Shown here: in pieces, positions 37,426 to 46,690 of the stretch
How positions within the stretch are numbered: the first letter of the stretch is position 1
Layout: every line of letters begins with the position of its first letter
NCBI RefSeq assembly: GCF_002934685.1
Contig: NZ_NKHL01000121.1
Location: 229,589-293,588, forward strand
Direction of reading: 5' to 3'
DNA from: Pseudomonas bohemica
GTDB lineage: Bacteria > Pseudomonadota > Gammaproteobacteria > Pseudomonadales > Pseudomonadaceae
Length of the DNA: 64,000 nucleotides
The notes under the pieces: model-generated
What the model was told of the DNA's origin: nothing
Databases searched by the model: none
What the model saw: only the letters and a program-made list of their open reading frames with translations
Program-made: the position numbers and the translations under genes

Positions 37426-37953
37426 ATGTCTATTCGTCACATCCTCATCGCGGTGGCGTTGCTGGTCACCAGCGCTTCGGCGTTTGCTGAGGCACAGTAC
37501 CGGCTGAGTTCCGGAGACACCATCGCCGTCAACGTTTTCGGAGAAAACGATCTCACCTTCAAGGAGATCGTGCTCAATGACAACGGGGCGTTCAGCTATC
37601 CGTTTCTTGGGGAAGTTGTGGCGAAAGGGCTGACCCCGGCGCAGGTTGAACAGCAGATCACCAGCAAGCTCAAGGGTGGCTATCTGGTTGACCCGCGAGT
37701 CTCTGTCAGCGTGCTGAAATACCGACCCTTCTTCATCGGCGGTGAGGTCAAGCTGCCTGGCGGTTATCCGTTTCAGCCGGGCCTGACGCTCGATCGTGCG
37801 ATTGCGCTGGCCGGCGGACTGACGGAACGGGCGTCGGACAAACGCATCAGCCTGGTTCGCGGCTCCGATCCGAAACGCAATGAGACCAAAGCGACACTCA
37901 ACACCTTGGTTGAGCCGGGTGACACCATCAACATCGATCAGGGGTTCTTTTGA
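37426..37953 (+). CDS. Short polysaccharide export (OPX/Wza-like) periplasmic protein
   Basis: The 175-residue protein has a Sec signal peptide ending ASAFA near residue 21. A PES domain (YRLSSGDTIAVNVFGENDLT...YPFLGEVVAKGLTPAQVEQQI) is followed by one SLBB-type domain (FFIGGEVKLPGGYPFQPGLTLDRAIALAGGLT). It is less than half the length of E. coli Wza (379), has no lipobox cysteine and no C-terminal amphipathic helix, so it cannot make its own outer-membrane channel. The GGGAGG site fixes the ATG. It ends just before the Wzc-like gene, with which it should form the trans-periplasmic conduit. Confidence 0.88.
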   Translation: MSIRHILIAVALLVTSASAFAEAQYRLSSGDTIAVNVFGENDLTFKEIVLNDNGAFSYPFLGEVVAKGLTPAQVEQQITSKLKGGYLVDPRVSVSVLKYRPFFIGGEVKLPGGYPFQPGLTLDRAIALAGGLTERASDKRISLVRGSDPKRNETKATLNTLVEPGDTINIDQGFF

Positions 37954-37955
37954 TC

Positions 37956-40184
37956 ATGGGACAGATCAGCATCAGCAGAAAAAACGAATTTCCGCGTTAC
38001 GCCACAGGCATGCCTGAGGAAGACCGGGACTTCATCGATTCGCGCAAGATCGGGCAGACCCTGTGGGCGAGCAAGTGGAGCATTCTGGCGATCACTCTCC
38101 TAGCCATCGCAGTGGCTGCGGGCCTGATGCAGACCGTGACACCCATGTATCGCGCAGTGTCATCGCTGGTAGTTGAGCCCAAGGGGATGTCGGTCATCAC
38201 CTTCCAGCCCCCTGCCGACCCGACCAACCCGACCAGCGATTATCTGCAGACTCAGCTCAGCCTGATCCAGAGTCGTGGCGTGGCCGAGCGTGCGGTCCGG
38301 CAACTGAACCTAACGTCGCATCCCGAGTTCGACCCGCGCCAGCGTCCGTATCTCATGACGCGTTTGAAAGCGATGGTGTCCGCGATCTGGCCCGGCATGT
38401 TCCCCGCTACCTGGAGCAAAGGCGAGCCACTGACGCAAACCCAGGTGTTCGACGCTGCCGTGGCTGAGTTGATGGAGCACACCTCGGTGGGTTCGGTGGG
38501 CAAAAGTCAGCTGGTCACGATCGGTGTCACCCTTGAGGACAAGCAGACCGCTGCCGCTGCCGCCAACGCGTTGGCCCATGGCTATCTGGACAGCCGGCTC
38601 GACGCGCAAGTGAATGACTCGCTCAATGCCAGCCGCTGGATGGACACCCGAGTGGTCGAATTGCGCACGCAATTGCAGGAGGCCGAAAACAAGCTCCAGA
38701 CTTATCGCGATGCCGAGGGTTTGGTGGATGTGGGAGGAGTGACGACGCTCACCGCCAATGAGCTGTCCAAGACCAGCGACCGCATGATCGATGCTCGCCG
38801 GGAGCGTGCCGAAGCGCAGAGTCAGTACCAGCAGGTGCAGTCGATCAGCGGCAAAAGCGCTGGCCAGCTATCGACCATCCCGGCGGTTATCAACAACCCA
38901 GTGGTTCAGCAATTCCAGGCGGACGTCGCCAAGGCTCAGGCCAAGGTCGATGAGTTGTCGAAACGCTATGGCGATCTGCACCCGAAAATGATCGCTGCTC
39001 GCTCCGATCTGGCAGCGGCCAAGGCCAGCATGGCGACTCAGGTGAATCAGGTCGTCGCGGGCTTGCAGAACAACTATCAATTGGCGCAGGCAAACGAAAG
39101 TGCGCTGCGGTCGTCGGTAAACACCAGTCGCGCGCAGATCCAGGACATCTCGCGTAAGGAGTTCAAGCTGCGCGAATTGCAACGCGATGTGGACAGCAAC
39201 CGCTCGCTGTATGAAACCTTCGTCAATCGCCTGCGGGAAACCACCGCGACAGCCGACCTGGGGTCCACCAATGCACGCATCGTCGACGAAGCCATTCCAC
39301 CGCTGCTGCCGAACATGCCGCGCAAATCGCTGATCCTGTCGATTGCGGCAATATTGGCGTTCGGGTTCGCCTGCGGTCTGTCGCTGATTCGCGACTCGCT
39401 GAAGAACACCGTCAAATCCAGCGACGATGTAGAAAAGAAACTTCGCCTTCCAGTGTTGGGCGTGGTTCCTTTGCTGCAGAAGAAAAATCGCGCGCGCATC
39501 GCCCGGCAGTTCGAACACAACGACGACTCGGCCTTCAGCGAGGCCATCCGCACAGCGCGAACGGGTGTCATGCTCAGTGACATCGAGGCACGGCGCCATG
39601 TAGTGGTGATTACCTCCTCTGTGCCCGGTGAAGGCAAAAGCGCGATTGCCGTGAATCTGGCATGCGCCCTGGGACGGCTCGAACGAGTGTTGCTGATCGA
39701 AGCTGATCTGCGTCGGCCGACTCTGGCGAAGAACCTTGGCTTGAGCAATGCCCAGGTTGGGCTGGCCAATCTGGTCAACGGCAGCGCGCGCAGTGGCGAG
39801 TGCATTCAGCAAGTAGGCGACATGGACGTCCTGCCTGCCGGCGCTGTGCCGTCCAATCCGCTGGAGTTGTTGGCGTCACCACGATTCAGCAGTTTCCTGG
39901 ACTGGGCCAGACAGCGTTACGACCGCATCATCATCGATTCCCCCGCGAGCCATTCGGTCAGCGATGCGGCGCTGTTGTGCGCGCTGGCCGATGCGGTGCT
40001 GTACGTCGTCAAGTCGGACAGCACCGCCACTCCGGTGGTGCAGCGAGGCGTAGGGCAGTTGCTGCGCAATCGCGCGCCGGTGATTGGCGTGATCCTGAAT
40101 CAGGTCTCGGCAGTGAACCTGCGCTACGACCATCAAAGCTATTACGGCTATCTGCCAGGCGAGGCTTATCAGGCAACGGTGTAA
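37956..40184 (+). CDS. Wzc-like polysaccharide co-polymerase with C-terminal tyrosine autokinase
   Basis: The 742-residue inner-membrane protein controls chain length and export. A first membrane helix lies near residue 41 (SILAITLLAIAVAAGLM). A large periplasmic Wzz domain with coiled coil follows, then a second helix near 458 (SLILSIAAILAFGFACGLSLI). The cytosolic BY-kinase domain has Walker A SVPGEGKS at about 556-562 and Walker A' VLLIEADLRRP. The C-terminal tail carries a tyrosine cluster (YDHQSYYGYLPGEAY), the usual autophosphorylation site. I use the ATG at 37956; the open frame begins at a TTG overlapping the preceding stop. Confidence 0.93.
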   Translation: MGQISISRKNEFPRYATGMPEEDRDFIDSRKIGQTLWASKWSILAITLLAIAVAAGLMQTVTPMYRAVSSLVVEPKGMSVITFQPPADPTNPTSDYLQTQLSLIQSRGVAERAVRQLNLTSHPEFDPRQRPYLMTRLKAMVSAIWPGMFPATWSKGEPLTQTQVFDAAVAELMEHTSVGSVGKSQLVTIGVTLEDKQTAAAAANALAHGYLDSRLDAQVNDSLNASRWMDTRVVELRTQLQEAENKLQTYRDAEGLVDVGGVTTLTANELSKTSDRMIDARRERAEAQSQYQQVQSISGKSAGQLSTIPAVINNPVVQQFQADVAKAQAKVDELSKRYGDLHPKMIAARSDLAAAKASMATQVNQVVAGLQNNYQLAQANESALRSSVNTSRAQIQDISRKEFKLRELQRDVDSNRSLYETFVNRLRETTATADLGSTNARIVDEAIPPLLPNMPRKSLILSIAAILAFGFACGLSLIRDSLKNTVKSSDDVEKKLRLPVLGVVPLLQKKNRARIARQFEHNDDSAFSEAIRTARTGVMLSDIEARRHVVVITSSVPGEGKSAIAVNLACALGRLERVLLIEADLRRPTLAKNLGLSNAQVGLANLVNGSARSGECIQQVGDMDVLPAGAVPSNPLELLASPRFSSFLDWARQRYDRIIIDSPASHSVSDAALLCALADAVLYVVKSDSTATPVVQRGVGQLLRNRAPVIGVILNQVSAVNLRYDHQSYYGYLPGEAYQATV

Positions 40185-40275
40185 CGGAACAACAGCGAAT
40201 GTCGCTAAAGGAAACCATCAGCTCAGCCTGGGCAATGAATTACAGGCCATGCGACGAACGCTTGGGAGTATTACC

Positions 40276-41667
40276 ATGCTTGCTCGACGCTTACATCCTT
40301 CGGTCAATCGAAGGGGCTTGACGTTCTGGGCCCAGTGGTCAACTGCCACGGTCCTGTCCAACCTGACCGTTTGCTTTCTGGTCTTTGATCGCTTCGGTTA
40401 CATCTCAACCGAATACCGGGTCCTCATCCTCCTGGGGATGCTGGCCTCGGTGCCCATCTACTCGGCGTTGCATGTCTACCACAAGCGCTATGGCTACGCT
40501 CCGGGCCTGCTGCGACTGCTGGCCGGTTGGCTGGTGCTGATGGGTGCATTGTCCACTGTCGTACTGGTTTGCCTGGACTACGCCGATCTCGACCAGGAGC
40601 TGCTGGCGAAGATGGTCGTGTTTGGCTTCCTGGCGCAGGCGTGCAGCTACGTGCCGCTGCGCTATCTGACCAATCTTCACGCCCGCTGGCTGCGCGATGA
40701 GCGCACGGCGCTGATCGTCGGCACCTGTCCACTCGCCTACAGCCTGGCGCAGCAATTGCGCGAACGGGTTCCGGTGCTGGGGATGGTTTCCACTGGCGAT
40801 GACGTGGTGCACGCTCCGGACGAGGACGATTTGCCGGTTCTCGGCGCCCTGCCCGATCTCGATGATCTGGTAGCGCGCAAGACCATCCGGCGCGTGTACA
40901 TCGCCATGCCGTTGAGCAAGGCGGCGCAAATCGAGGCCATTTACCTGGCGCTGCTCGACCTCAATGTCGACGTGGTGTGGATCCCGGACTTCAGCAGCAT
41001 GATGCTGCTCAATCAATCCATTTCGCAGATCGAACATTTCCCCGCAATCTACCTCAACGAGACCCCGCTCAGTTCGCATCCGGCGGCAGCCTTGGGCAAG
41101 GAATTATTCGACCGCGCAAGTGCGCTCATCGCGCTGATCATCCTGTTCCCGGTGATGGCTGCAGTGGCCGTTGCCGTAAAACTTTCGTCGCCCGGCCCAG
41201 TGTTCTTTCGCCAGCCAAGGCACGGCTGTAACGGACTGATCATCATGGTCTGGAAGTTTCGCTCCATGCGCGTGCATGACGATACGGTAGTCAAACAGGC
41301 TACGCAGAATGATTCGCGGGTCACACGAGTCGGCGCATTCATCCGCCGCACATCCATCGATGAGTTGCCGCAGTTGATCAACGTGCTGCGCGGTGAAATG
41401 GCGCTCGTGGGACCACGCCCTCACGCTGTCGCCCATAACCACTATTACGGCGACAAGATCATCGCCTACATGGCACGGCACCGGATCAAGCCCGGCATCA
41501 CCGGTTTGGCGCAGATCAGTGGCTTGCGTGGCGAAACCGAGACGCTGGAAAAAATGCAGCAGCGCATCGAAAAGGATTTGGCCTACATCAATCACTGGTC
41601 GCTGTGGTTGGATATCAAGATCCTGATGATCACGCCTTTCACCCTGTTCTCACGCGGCATTTATTGA
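40276..41667 (+). CDS. Undecaprenyl-phosphate glucose/galactose phosphotransferase (WcaJ-like)
   Basis: This polyisoprenyl-phosphate hexose-1-phosphate transferase starts each repeat unit by moving a sugar phosphate onto undecaprenyl phosphate. Four N-terminal membrane helices and a central nucleotide-binding-like region precede the catalytic domain (from about residue 273). That domain has KFRSMRVHDDTV, RRTSIDELPQLINVLRGEMALVGPRPH and GITGLAQISGLRGETE. I start it at 40276, where GGGAG lies eight bases upstream; a start at 40249 lacks a good site. At 463 residues it is the usual size. The exact sugar cannot be told from sequence alone. Confidence 0.92.
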   Translation: MLARRLHPSVNRRGLTFWAQWSTATVLSNLTVCFLVFDRFGYISTEYRVLILLGMLASVPIYSALHVYHKRYGYAPGLLRLLAGWLVLMGALSTVVLVCLDYADLDQELLAKMVVFGFLAQACSYVPLRYLTNLHARWLRDERTALIVGTCPLAYSLAQQLRERVPVLGMVSTGDDVVHAPDEDDLPVLGALPDLDDLVARKTIRRVYIAMPLSKAAQIEAIYLALLDLNVDVVWIPDFSSMMLLNQSISQIEHFPAIYLNETPLSSHPAAALGKELFDRASALIALIILFPVMAAVAVAVKLSSPGPVFFRQPRHGCNGLIIMVWKFRSMRVHDDTVVKQATQNDSRVTRVGAFIRRTSIDELPQLINVLRGEMALVGPRPHAVAHNHYYGDKIIAYMARHRIKPGITGLAQISGLRGETETLEKMQQRIEKDLAYINHWSLWLDIKILMITPFTLFSRGIY

Positions 41668-41725
41668 GTATCCGCTTGGCGGCCAACCCGGTAGCGGCAT
41701 GGCGTCTATACACGAGGAGATGGGC

Positions 41726-43084
41726 ATGGCAGATCCCGAGTTCACCGCGACCGGCTTGCCCGGCACGGGATGGCGCGGCACGCTCCGACAGATATGGCAG
41801 GCGCGGCTGGTGCGCAACATCATCACCACGATTTCCGGCAGCGCGGGCGCTCAGGCGATCAACCTGGCGCTGATACCGGTGATCATGCGCATCTATGGCC
41901 CCGAGGCCTTCGGTGTGGTCGGCACCTTTCAGAGCCTGACTATCATCCTCATCCCGTGGTGTGCACTGACCTATCCGATGGCGATCGTGCTGCCACAGTC
42001 CGAGCGCGATGCCCGCGGGCTGATTCGCTTGTCGTTGTTGATGGCCGTTGCAATTTGCGGGGCCGTTGCGCTGCTGTTGTACGGCTGGGGCGAACAGACG
42101 TCACACGTATTGGGGATCGATCTGCTGATTCCCTACCTGATGTGGCTGCCAGTGGTCATGTTCAGCTCGGCCGTGCTGGAGATCACCCAGCAGTGGCTTT
42201 ATCGAAATCAGAGCTTCAGCCTCACCGCGCGGGCCGCCACGTTTCATGCCCTGATCTACAACGCCACGCGCAGTGGCGCTGGTCTGATCTTGCCGACTGC
42301 GCCGGTTCTGGTGATCACCAGTTCGCTTTACTACGTTATCCACAGCACGCTGTTGTTGGTCGGCATCCGTTTGCGACGCGAGCCGAGCCTGTTCGCCCGC
42401 GGCCCGCACACGCCCGATCAGCCGCGCAAAAACCTGCGGCAGCTGGCAGCTCAATACCGTGACTTCCCGTTGTTCCGTGCGCCGCAGGTGTTGATAAACG
42501 CCTTGTCGGTGCACATGCCGACGCTGGTGCTGGCGTCGGCATTCGGGGCGGTCCCGGCCGGGTTTTTCGCCCTGTGCCTGCAAGTGCTGGCAATGCCGAG
42601 CAACTTCATCGGCAAGGCGGTTGGCAGCGTTTACTACCCACGCATCACCCAGGCCATACATGCTCGTGAAGCCGTCACCGGTTTGCTGCTGCGCGGCGTG
42701 ATGGGCATGTCATTGGCAGGTCTTGTGCCCTTCGCTGCACTGGTGATCGCGGGGCCGTGGATGTTCGATCTGGCGTTCGGCGGCCAGTGGCATACCGCTG
42801 GGGAATACGCACGGTGGCTGGCGATTTCCGAGTTCGCCGGTTTTATCGGTGGGCCTTGTCTGGTGGCGATACCCGCGTTGTCGTTGCAGAAGACTTTTCT
42901 GGTATTCGAAGTGGTCAGCACCAGTCTGCGGATTTCGGCGGTGCTCATCGGCGCCTTTTTCTTCAAGGATGCGACGGCCGTGGTCATGGCTTTCGCAGCG
43001 GCCAACGTGCTGATCAATTTATCGATGATCGTGATTGTGATGATCGAGGGACGGCGCTGGCATCGCCGTCGTTCGCAGCCTTGA
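41726..43084 (+). CDS. Wzx-type polysaccharide repeat-unit flippase (MOP superfamily)
   Basis: The 452-residue polytopic membrane protein has about 12-14 predicted helices. The N-terminal core (ITTISGSAGAQAINLALIPVIMRIYGPEAFGVVGTFQSL) is typical of polysaccharide exporters. It should flip lipid-linked repeat units to the periplasm for the polymerase at 44155. I use the ATG at 41726, because GAGGAG lies six bases before it; upstream ATGs at 41699 and 41720 have poorer spacing. Confidence 0.88.
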   Translation: MADPEFTATGLPGTGWRGTLRQIWQARLVRNIITTISGSAGAQAINLALIPVIMRIYGPEAFGVVGTFQSLTIILIPWCALTYPMAIVLPQSERDARGLIRLSLLMAVAICGAVALLLYGWGEQTSHVLGIDLLIPYLMWLPVVMFSSAVLEITQQWLYRNQSFSLTARAATFHALIYNATRSGAGLILPTAPVLVITSSLYYVIHSTLLLVGIRLRREPSLFARGPHTPDQPRKNLRQLAAQYRDFPLFRAPQVLINALSVHMPTLVLASAFGAVPAGFFALCLQVLAMPSNFIGKAVGSVYYPRITQAIHAREAVTGLLLRGVMGMSLAGLVPFAALVIAGPWMFDLAFGGQWHTAGEYARWLAISEFAGFIGGPCLVAIPALSLQKTFLVFEVVSTSLRISAVLIGAFFFKDATAVVMAFAAANVLINLSMIVIVMIEGRRWHRRRSQP

Positions 43085-43164
43085 CCCTGATTTAGAAAAC
43101 GGTTTTTCCGAATTGGGCGGCAGCTACGCCTGTCGTTCTCTCATCCCTCTTGAGGCTCTGCACC

Positions 43165-44106
43165 ATGAATACTGAAAAGGTCTGCGCGATCATCCTCAAC
43201 TGGAACGGCGCCGAACAGACACTCGCCTGCATCCGCTCGCTGGAAGCCAGTGGCACGATCGCTGTGATCATCATCGATAACGACTCCCATGCTGCCGATT
43301 ATAAAAAGCTGCTGAGTTACATGGTCGAGCAGGACGCCGCCGATACGCTCATTACCACCCAGGAAGAGATCGGCCACGAGGCGCGTCGATATTCCCGGTG
43401 CCTGATCAGAAACAATGGCAATCACGGCTATGCCGGCGGCAACAACGTCGGCATCGATTACGCGACGCGCGCCGGGTATGACTACTTCTGGATTCTCAAC
43501 AACGACATCACCGTCGAACCCGGCGCGCTGGAGACGCTGCTCGACACCATGCACAGCGATCCACAGTGCGGCTTCAGCGCCTCGGTACTGGTCTACGCCG
43601 ACAATCCGCAGATGGTCCAATGCGTGGGCGGCGGCACGGTTTACCCGTGGTTGGGCAAGACCAGGCTGATCGGCAAGAAAGCTGAACGTGCGCAGCTGGC
43701 GCAACTGAATCTTCCTACACCGGATTACCTGATGGGGGCATCGATGTTGGTGTCGCGTCGGGTCGTCGAGCAGGTCGGCCTCATGGATGAGCGCTACTTC
43801 ATGTATTCCGAAGAGGTGGACTGGCAGCGACGTGCCGCCACCCGCGGCATTACCTGCAAAGTCGCGCTGAACAGTTTCGCCCGTCACGGCGACAGCGGCA
43901 GCACCAAGGGCAAAAGCCACCTGTTCCACTTTTATCGCAACCGCGCGGCGATCATGTACAACCGCAAATTCCACTCCACGACCTGTTGCGTGGTGTCATC
44001 GCTGGCGCTGGCGTCCATCACCGTGTTGCAGAACGGCTCCAGTCCGAAAAACATTCGTTACGGCTTGAAGGGCATCAGCGAGGGATTCGCCTTTTCCTGG
44101 CGCTGA
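43165..44106 (+). CDS. Family 2 glycosyltransferase
   Basis: The 313-residue GT-A enzyme adds a sugar to the lipid-linked repeat unit. The N terminus VCAIILNWNGAEQTLACIRSL and VIIIDNDS are the nucleotide-sugar binding strand. HGYAGGNNVGIDYA and LNNDITVEPGAL (metal-binding NND, near residue 112) and YFMYSEEVDWQRRAATRG follow, as in rhamnosyltransferase-like GT2 enzymes. The ATG at 43165 has TTGAGG nine bases upstream. Acceptor and donor cannot be told from sequence. Confidence 0.9.
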   Translation: MNTEKVCAIILNWNGAEQTLACIRSLEASGTIAVIIIDNDSHAADYKKLLSYMVEQDAADTLITTQEEIGHEARRYSRCLIRNNGNHGYAGGNNVGIDYATRAGYDYFWILNNDITVEPGALETLLDTMHSDPQCGFSASVLVYADNPQMVQCVGGGTVYPWLGKTRLIGKKAERAQLAQLNLPTPDYLMGASMLVSRRVVEQVGLMDERYFMYSEEVDWQRRAATRGITCKVALNSFARHGDSGSTKGKSHLFHFYRNRAAIMYNRKFHSTTCCVVSSLALASITVLQNGSSPKNIRYGLKGISEGFAFSWR

Positions 44107-44154
44107 GCATCGTCCCCCTGCCCTGTCTGGCTTATTTCATGAAGGTACTGCGTC

Positions 44155-45456
44155 GTGATCAGAACGCTTTTTTCCTACCGGACTCTGTTGTTCATCCTGC
44201 TGTTCCTGAACTCGGCGTGTCTGTTTTTGACCGACAACAAAAAAGCCGGGCTGCCCTACCTGCGCGAGATGTTCATCATCGCGGTCGTAGTGTCCGCACT
44301 GGCGTTACTGGTGGTGTGGAGGCGCGCCCATCAATCCAGGGCCGCCTTGTGGATCGTGTGTTTTGGTCTGCTGCTGCCGCTGTTGTCGGCGTTCCTGGCC
44401 GATGCCAGGTTCGGTCAACCGATACTTTTCGGCCTGCTCGAAGAACGTCGCAGCTTTCTGTATCTGCTGTTCTTCCCGGCGTTGTTGCTGATGATCAAGG
44501 CTCGGCCGACGCAAGGAGAGCTGGAGCGATTTTTCCTGATCTCGGGACAGGCATGCGTGCTGATCGGCTATCTGTATTACTTCGGTGTGCTGCCGGAAAA
44601 CAACGACGTCGCGTTCAACGTCGATGACAAGGACTACGGGCTCAATCCGCTACGACCCAATCGTTTCAGTATCGGCGCGGCCTATGTCAGCGTCTGCGCC
44701 TACATGCTGATGTATCGAATCCGACGCGCGTACTCGCTGGGCTCCGTCCTGCTGTTGCTGCTTTTCGCCTCCTATCTGTGGCTGGTGCTACAGACCCGCA
44801 ACACCATGTTGATGTGGGCGCTGGGCGGTATCTGGATCTTTCGCAATCGGTGGGGCGTGCTGCTCAAAAGCGGCATTGCGGTGATCGGCATCGTGCTGGT
44901 GGCGTATTTCATCGCGCCGGATTTCTTCGGGGACCAATACCAGCAGTTCAATGCGTTGATTGGCGAAGCCACGACGGAAGGCGGCGTGCGCGTGACCACG
45001 TCGGACATTGTCCTGCGCGAGGTGCCGCAGAATTACTACGTCGGCATGGGCGCCTTGTCGTTGCAGTGGCAGAACGGCTTCGCGCGGCTGTACAACGCGT
45101 ACTTTTACTTGTCCGACGTGGGCCTGCTTGGCGTGTTCTATCGCTTCGGCTTTCTCACCCCGATCATCGTATTGTTCTACTACGCCGGTTACTGGCGAAT
45201 CATGCGCAAGTGCCGGCGCAAAGGGGATGTGCTCGCCGCCTTGCAGCTGGACTTCACGCTCAACGCGCTCAACTTTTTCTTCTCCACTTCGATCATGTAC
45301 GGAGGAGAACTGGCTGGCCTGGCGCTGGCGGCATTCGTCTACTTCGCCCGTACGGCGGCGATCAGCAACGAATCGACGGCGTATCAGTCACCGCCTGGGC
45401 AAGTATTCCCTTCCGCTTCAGCCGCAGCGCTGACTCAGCGCCGCGCAGGACCGTAA
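44155..45456 (+). CDS. O-antigen-ligase/polymerase-like membrane protein (candidate Wzy)
   Basis: The 433-residue protein has about ten membrane helices with a periplasmic loop (about 265-320). This fits the Wzy/O-antigen ligase superfamily, although sequence conservation there is always weak. In a Wzx-containing locus it is the natural polymerase. It starts with GTG and has an AAGG site upstream. Its last 22 bases overlap the end of the convergent GH5 gene. Confidence 0.75.
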   Translation: MIRTLFSYRTLLFILLFLNSACLFLTDNKKAGLPYLREMFIIAVVVSALALLVVWRRAHQSRAALWIVCFGLLLPLLSAFLADARFGQPILFGLLEERRSFLYLLFFPALLLMIKARPTQGELERFFLISGQACVLIGYLYYFGVLPENNDVAFNVDDKDYGLNPLRPNRFSIGAAYVSVCAYMLMYRIRRAYSLGSVLLLLLFASYLWLVLQTRNTMLMWALGGIWIFRNRWGVLLKSGIAVIGIVLVAYFIAPDFFGDQYQQFNALIGEATTEGGVRVTTSDIVLREVPQNYYVGMGALSLQWQNGFARLYNAYFYLSDVGLLGVFYRFGFLTPIIVLFYYAGYWRIMRKCRRKGDVLAALQLDFTLNALNFFFSTSIMYGGELAGLALAAFVYFARTAAISNESTAYQSPPGQVFPSASAAALTQRRAGP

Positions 45457-46490
45457 GTTTCGCATCTGGCCGTGTCGACGTACTTGGCGAGCACACGCCA
45501 TTGTGGGCGGTCCTGTCCGTCAATCGGCTCCAGGTTCATCGGCTCGCGGCCCCAGCTTTCGCCGGAAGACCAGTAGGCCAGCGGCACGCAATACGGCTGC
45601 AGGTAGTTGAGTAGTCGATCAGCCGCTTCGGCCCAGCGCGGGTCGTTGTCGGGGAAGCCCATTTCGCCGATCTGCCCTCGCTTGCCGTTCTTCTGCAGCC
45701 ATTCGATGAAAGGCTTGGCGCGGTTCACGCCGATTTCCGGATCGATGGGCAGATTGGCGGAATCCGTGTAGGTGCCGCTGCCGTTGCGATCCAGATATAA
45801 GTGTGCCGAAAACACCAGATTGTTCGCCGGGTCCTGCAATGCCAGCAAGGCATTATTGTTCGTTGGCCAACGCTCGGCGCTGGACCAGTCGCGACCCTCG
45901 ACAATGATCAACCGCTTGCGGTCGACCTTGCGAATCGCGTCGATGCCCGCCTGAGCCGCCTGCGGCCAGATGGCATCGGAATCGTCGTGGGGTTCATTCA
46001 TCAAGTCATAGGCATACAGCGCTGACGCGTCATGCCAGCGCTCGGCAATGCGTTGCATCAACTGACGGTAATGATCGACGGAAACCTGGCGGCTGCCGAT
46101 CACCTGCTGTCGATACCGAGCATAGTTATGCACATCGATAATCACGCCGATGCCTTGCTGGCTCGCCTGCACGAGCATCTTGTCTATCAACCCGGCATAT
46201 GTGGCATCGAGGCCATCGCCCAACTTTGGCTGTAAGCGTTCCCACTTCACTGGAAACCGCACCGTGCGGATGCCCTTGGCTTTCCAGCGAGCGAAATACC
46301 CCTCGCTGGGGAAGAAGTAGTGCGTCCCGTTTTCTCCGGGAAACACGCCCTCCGAAGACTCTGCCCCCGAAACGTTGATCAGCACCATGGGCAGGGTCGA
46401 AGCCTGGACGTTGACGTACATCCCCTGAAAGACCGTCAGCGACAAGCTGGCCAACACCGACTTGCGCAACCAACTCATAGCGCGACTCAT
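45435..46490 (-). CDS. Secreted glycoside hydrolase family 5 (cellulase-like) enzyme
   Basis: The protein has a signal peptide (core LASLSLTVFQGMYVNVQA) and a (beta/alpha)8 GH5 domain. The acid/base glutamate is in YDLMNEPHDD and the probable nucleophile in GQIGEMGFPDND. IIDVHNYARY is also GH5-typical. The open frame extends further upstream to 46673 without signal-like sequence, so I start at 46490 (ATG 46478 is the alternative). Encoded against the other EPS genes and overlapping the polymerase gene tail-to-tail, it probably trims or degrades the polymer in the periplasm. The substrate is unknown. Confidence 0.85.
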   Translation of the reverse strand: MSRAMSWLRKSVLASLSLTVFQGMYVNVQASTLPMVLINVSGAESSEGVFPGENGTHYFFPSEGYFARWKAKGIRTVRFPVKWERLQPKLGDGLDATYAGLIDKMLVQASQQGIGVIIDVHNYARYRQQVIGSRQVSVDHYRQLMQRIAERWHDASALYAYDLMNEPHDDSDAIWPQAAQAGIDAIRKVDRKRLIIVEGRDWSSAERWPTNNNALLALQDPANNLVFSAHLYLDRNGSGTYTDSANLPIDPEIGVNRAKPFIEWLQKNGKRGQIGEMGFPDNDPRWAEAADRLLNYLQPYCVPLAYWSSGESWGREPMNLEPIDGQDRPQWRVLAKYVDTARCETYGPARR

Positions 46491-46690
46491 CCTCGCCGTC
46501 TTTTCACCACGTAAGACTCCCGGACGGAATTCGTGTTGTTCAAGCAACGCGGGCGTTTCGCCTGCCTGCTCGTTGCGTCGCTCCCGATGCTTACCGCTGG
46601 TACCCGAGAGGGTCGCATACGCCGTTATCACGCTGACGCTCAGCGCGGTTCGGCACTGCACGCGATTATTCATTAGCAGGAGCCCGCCCT

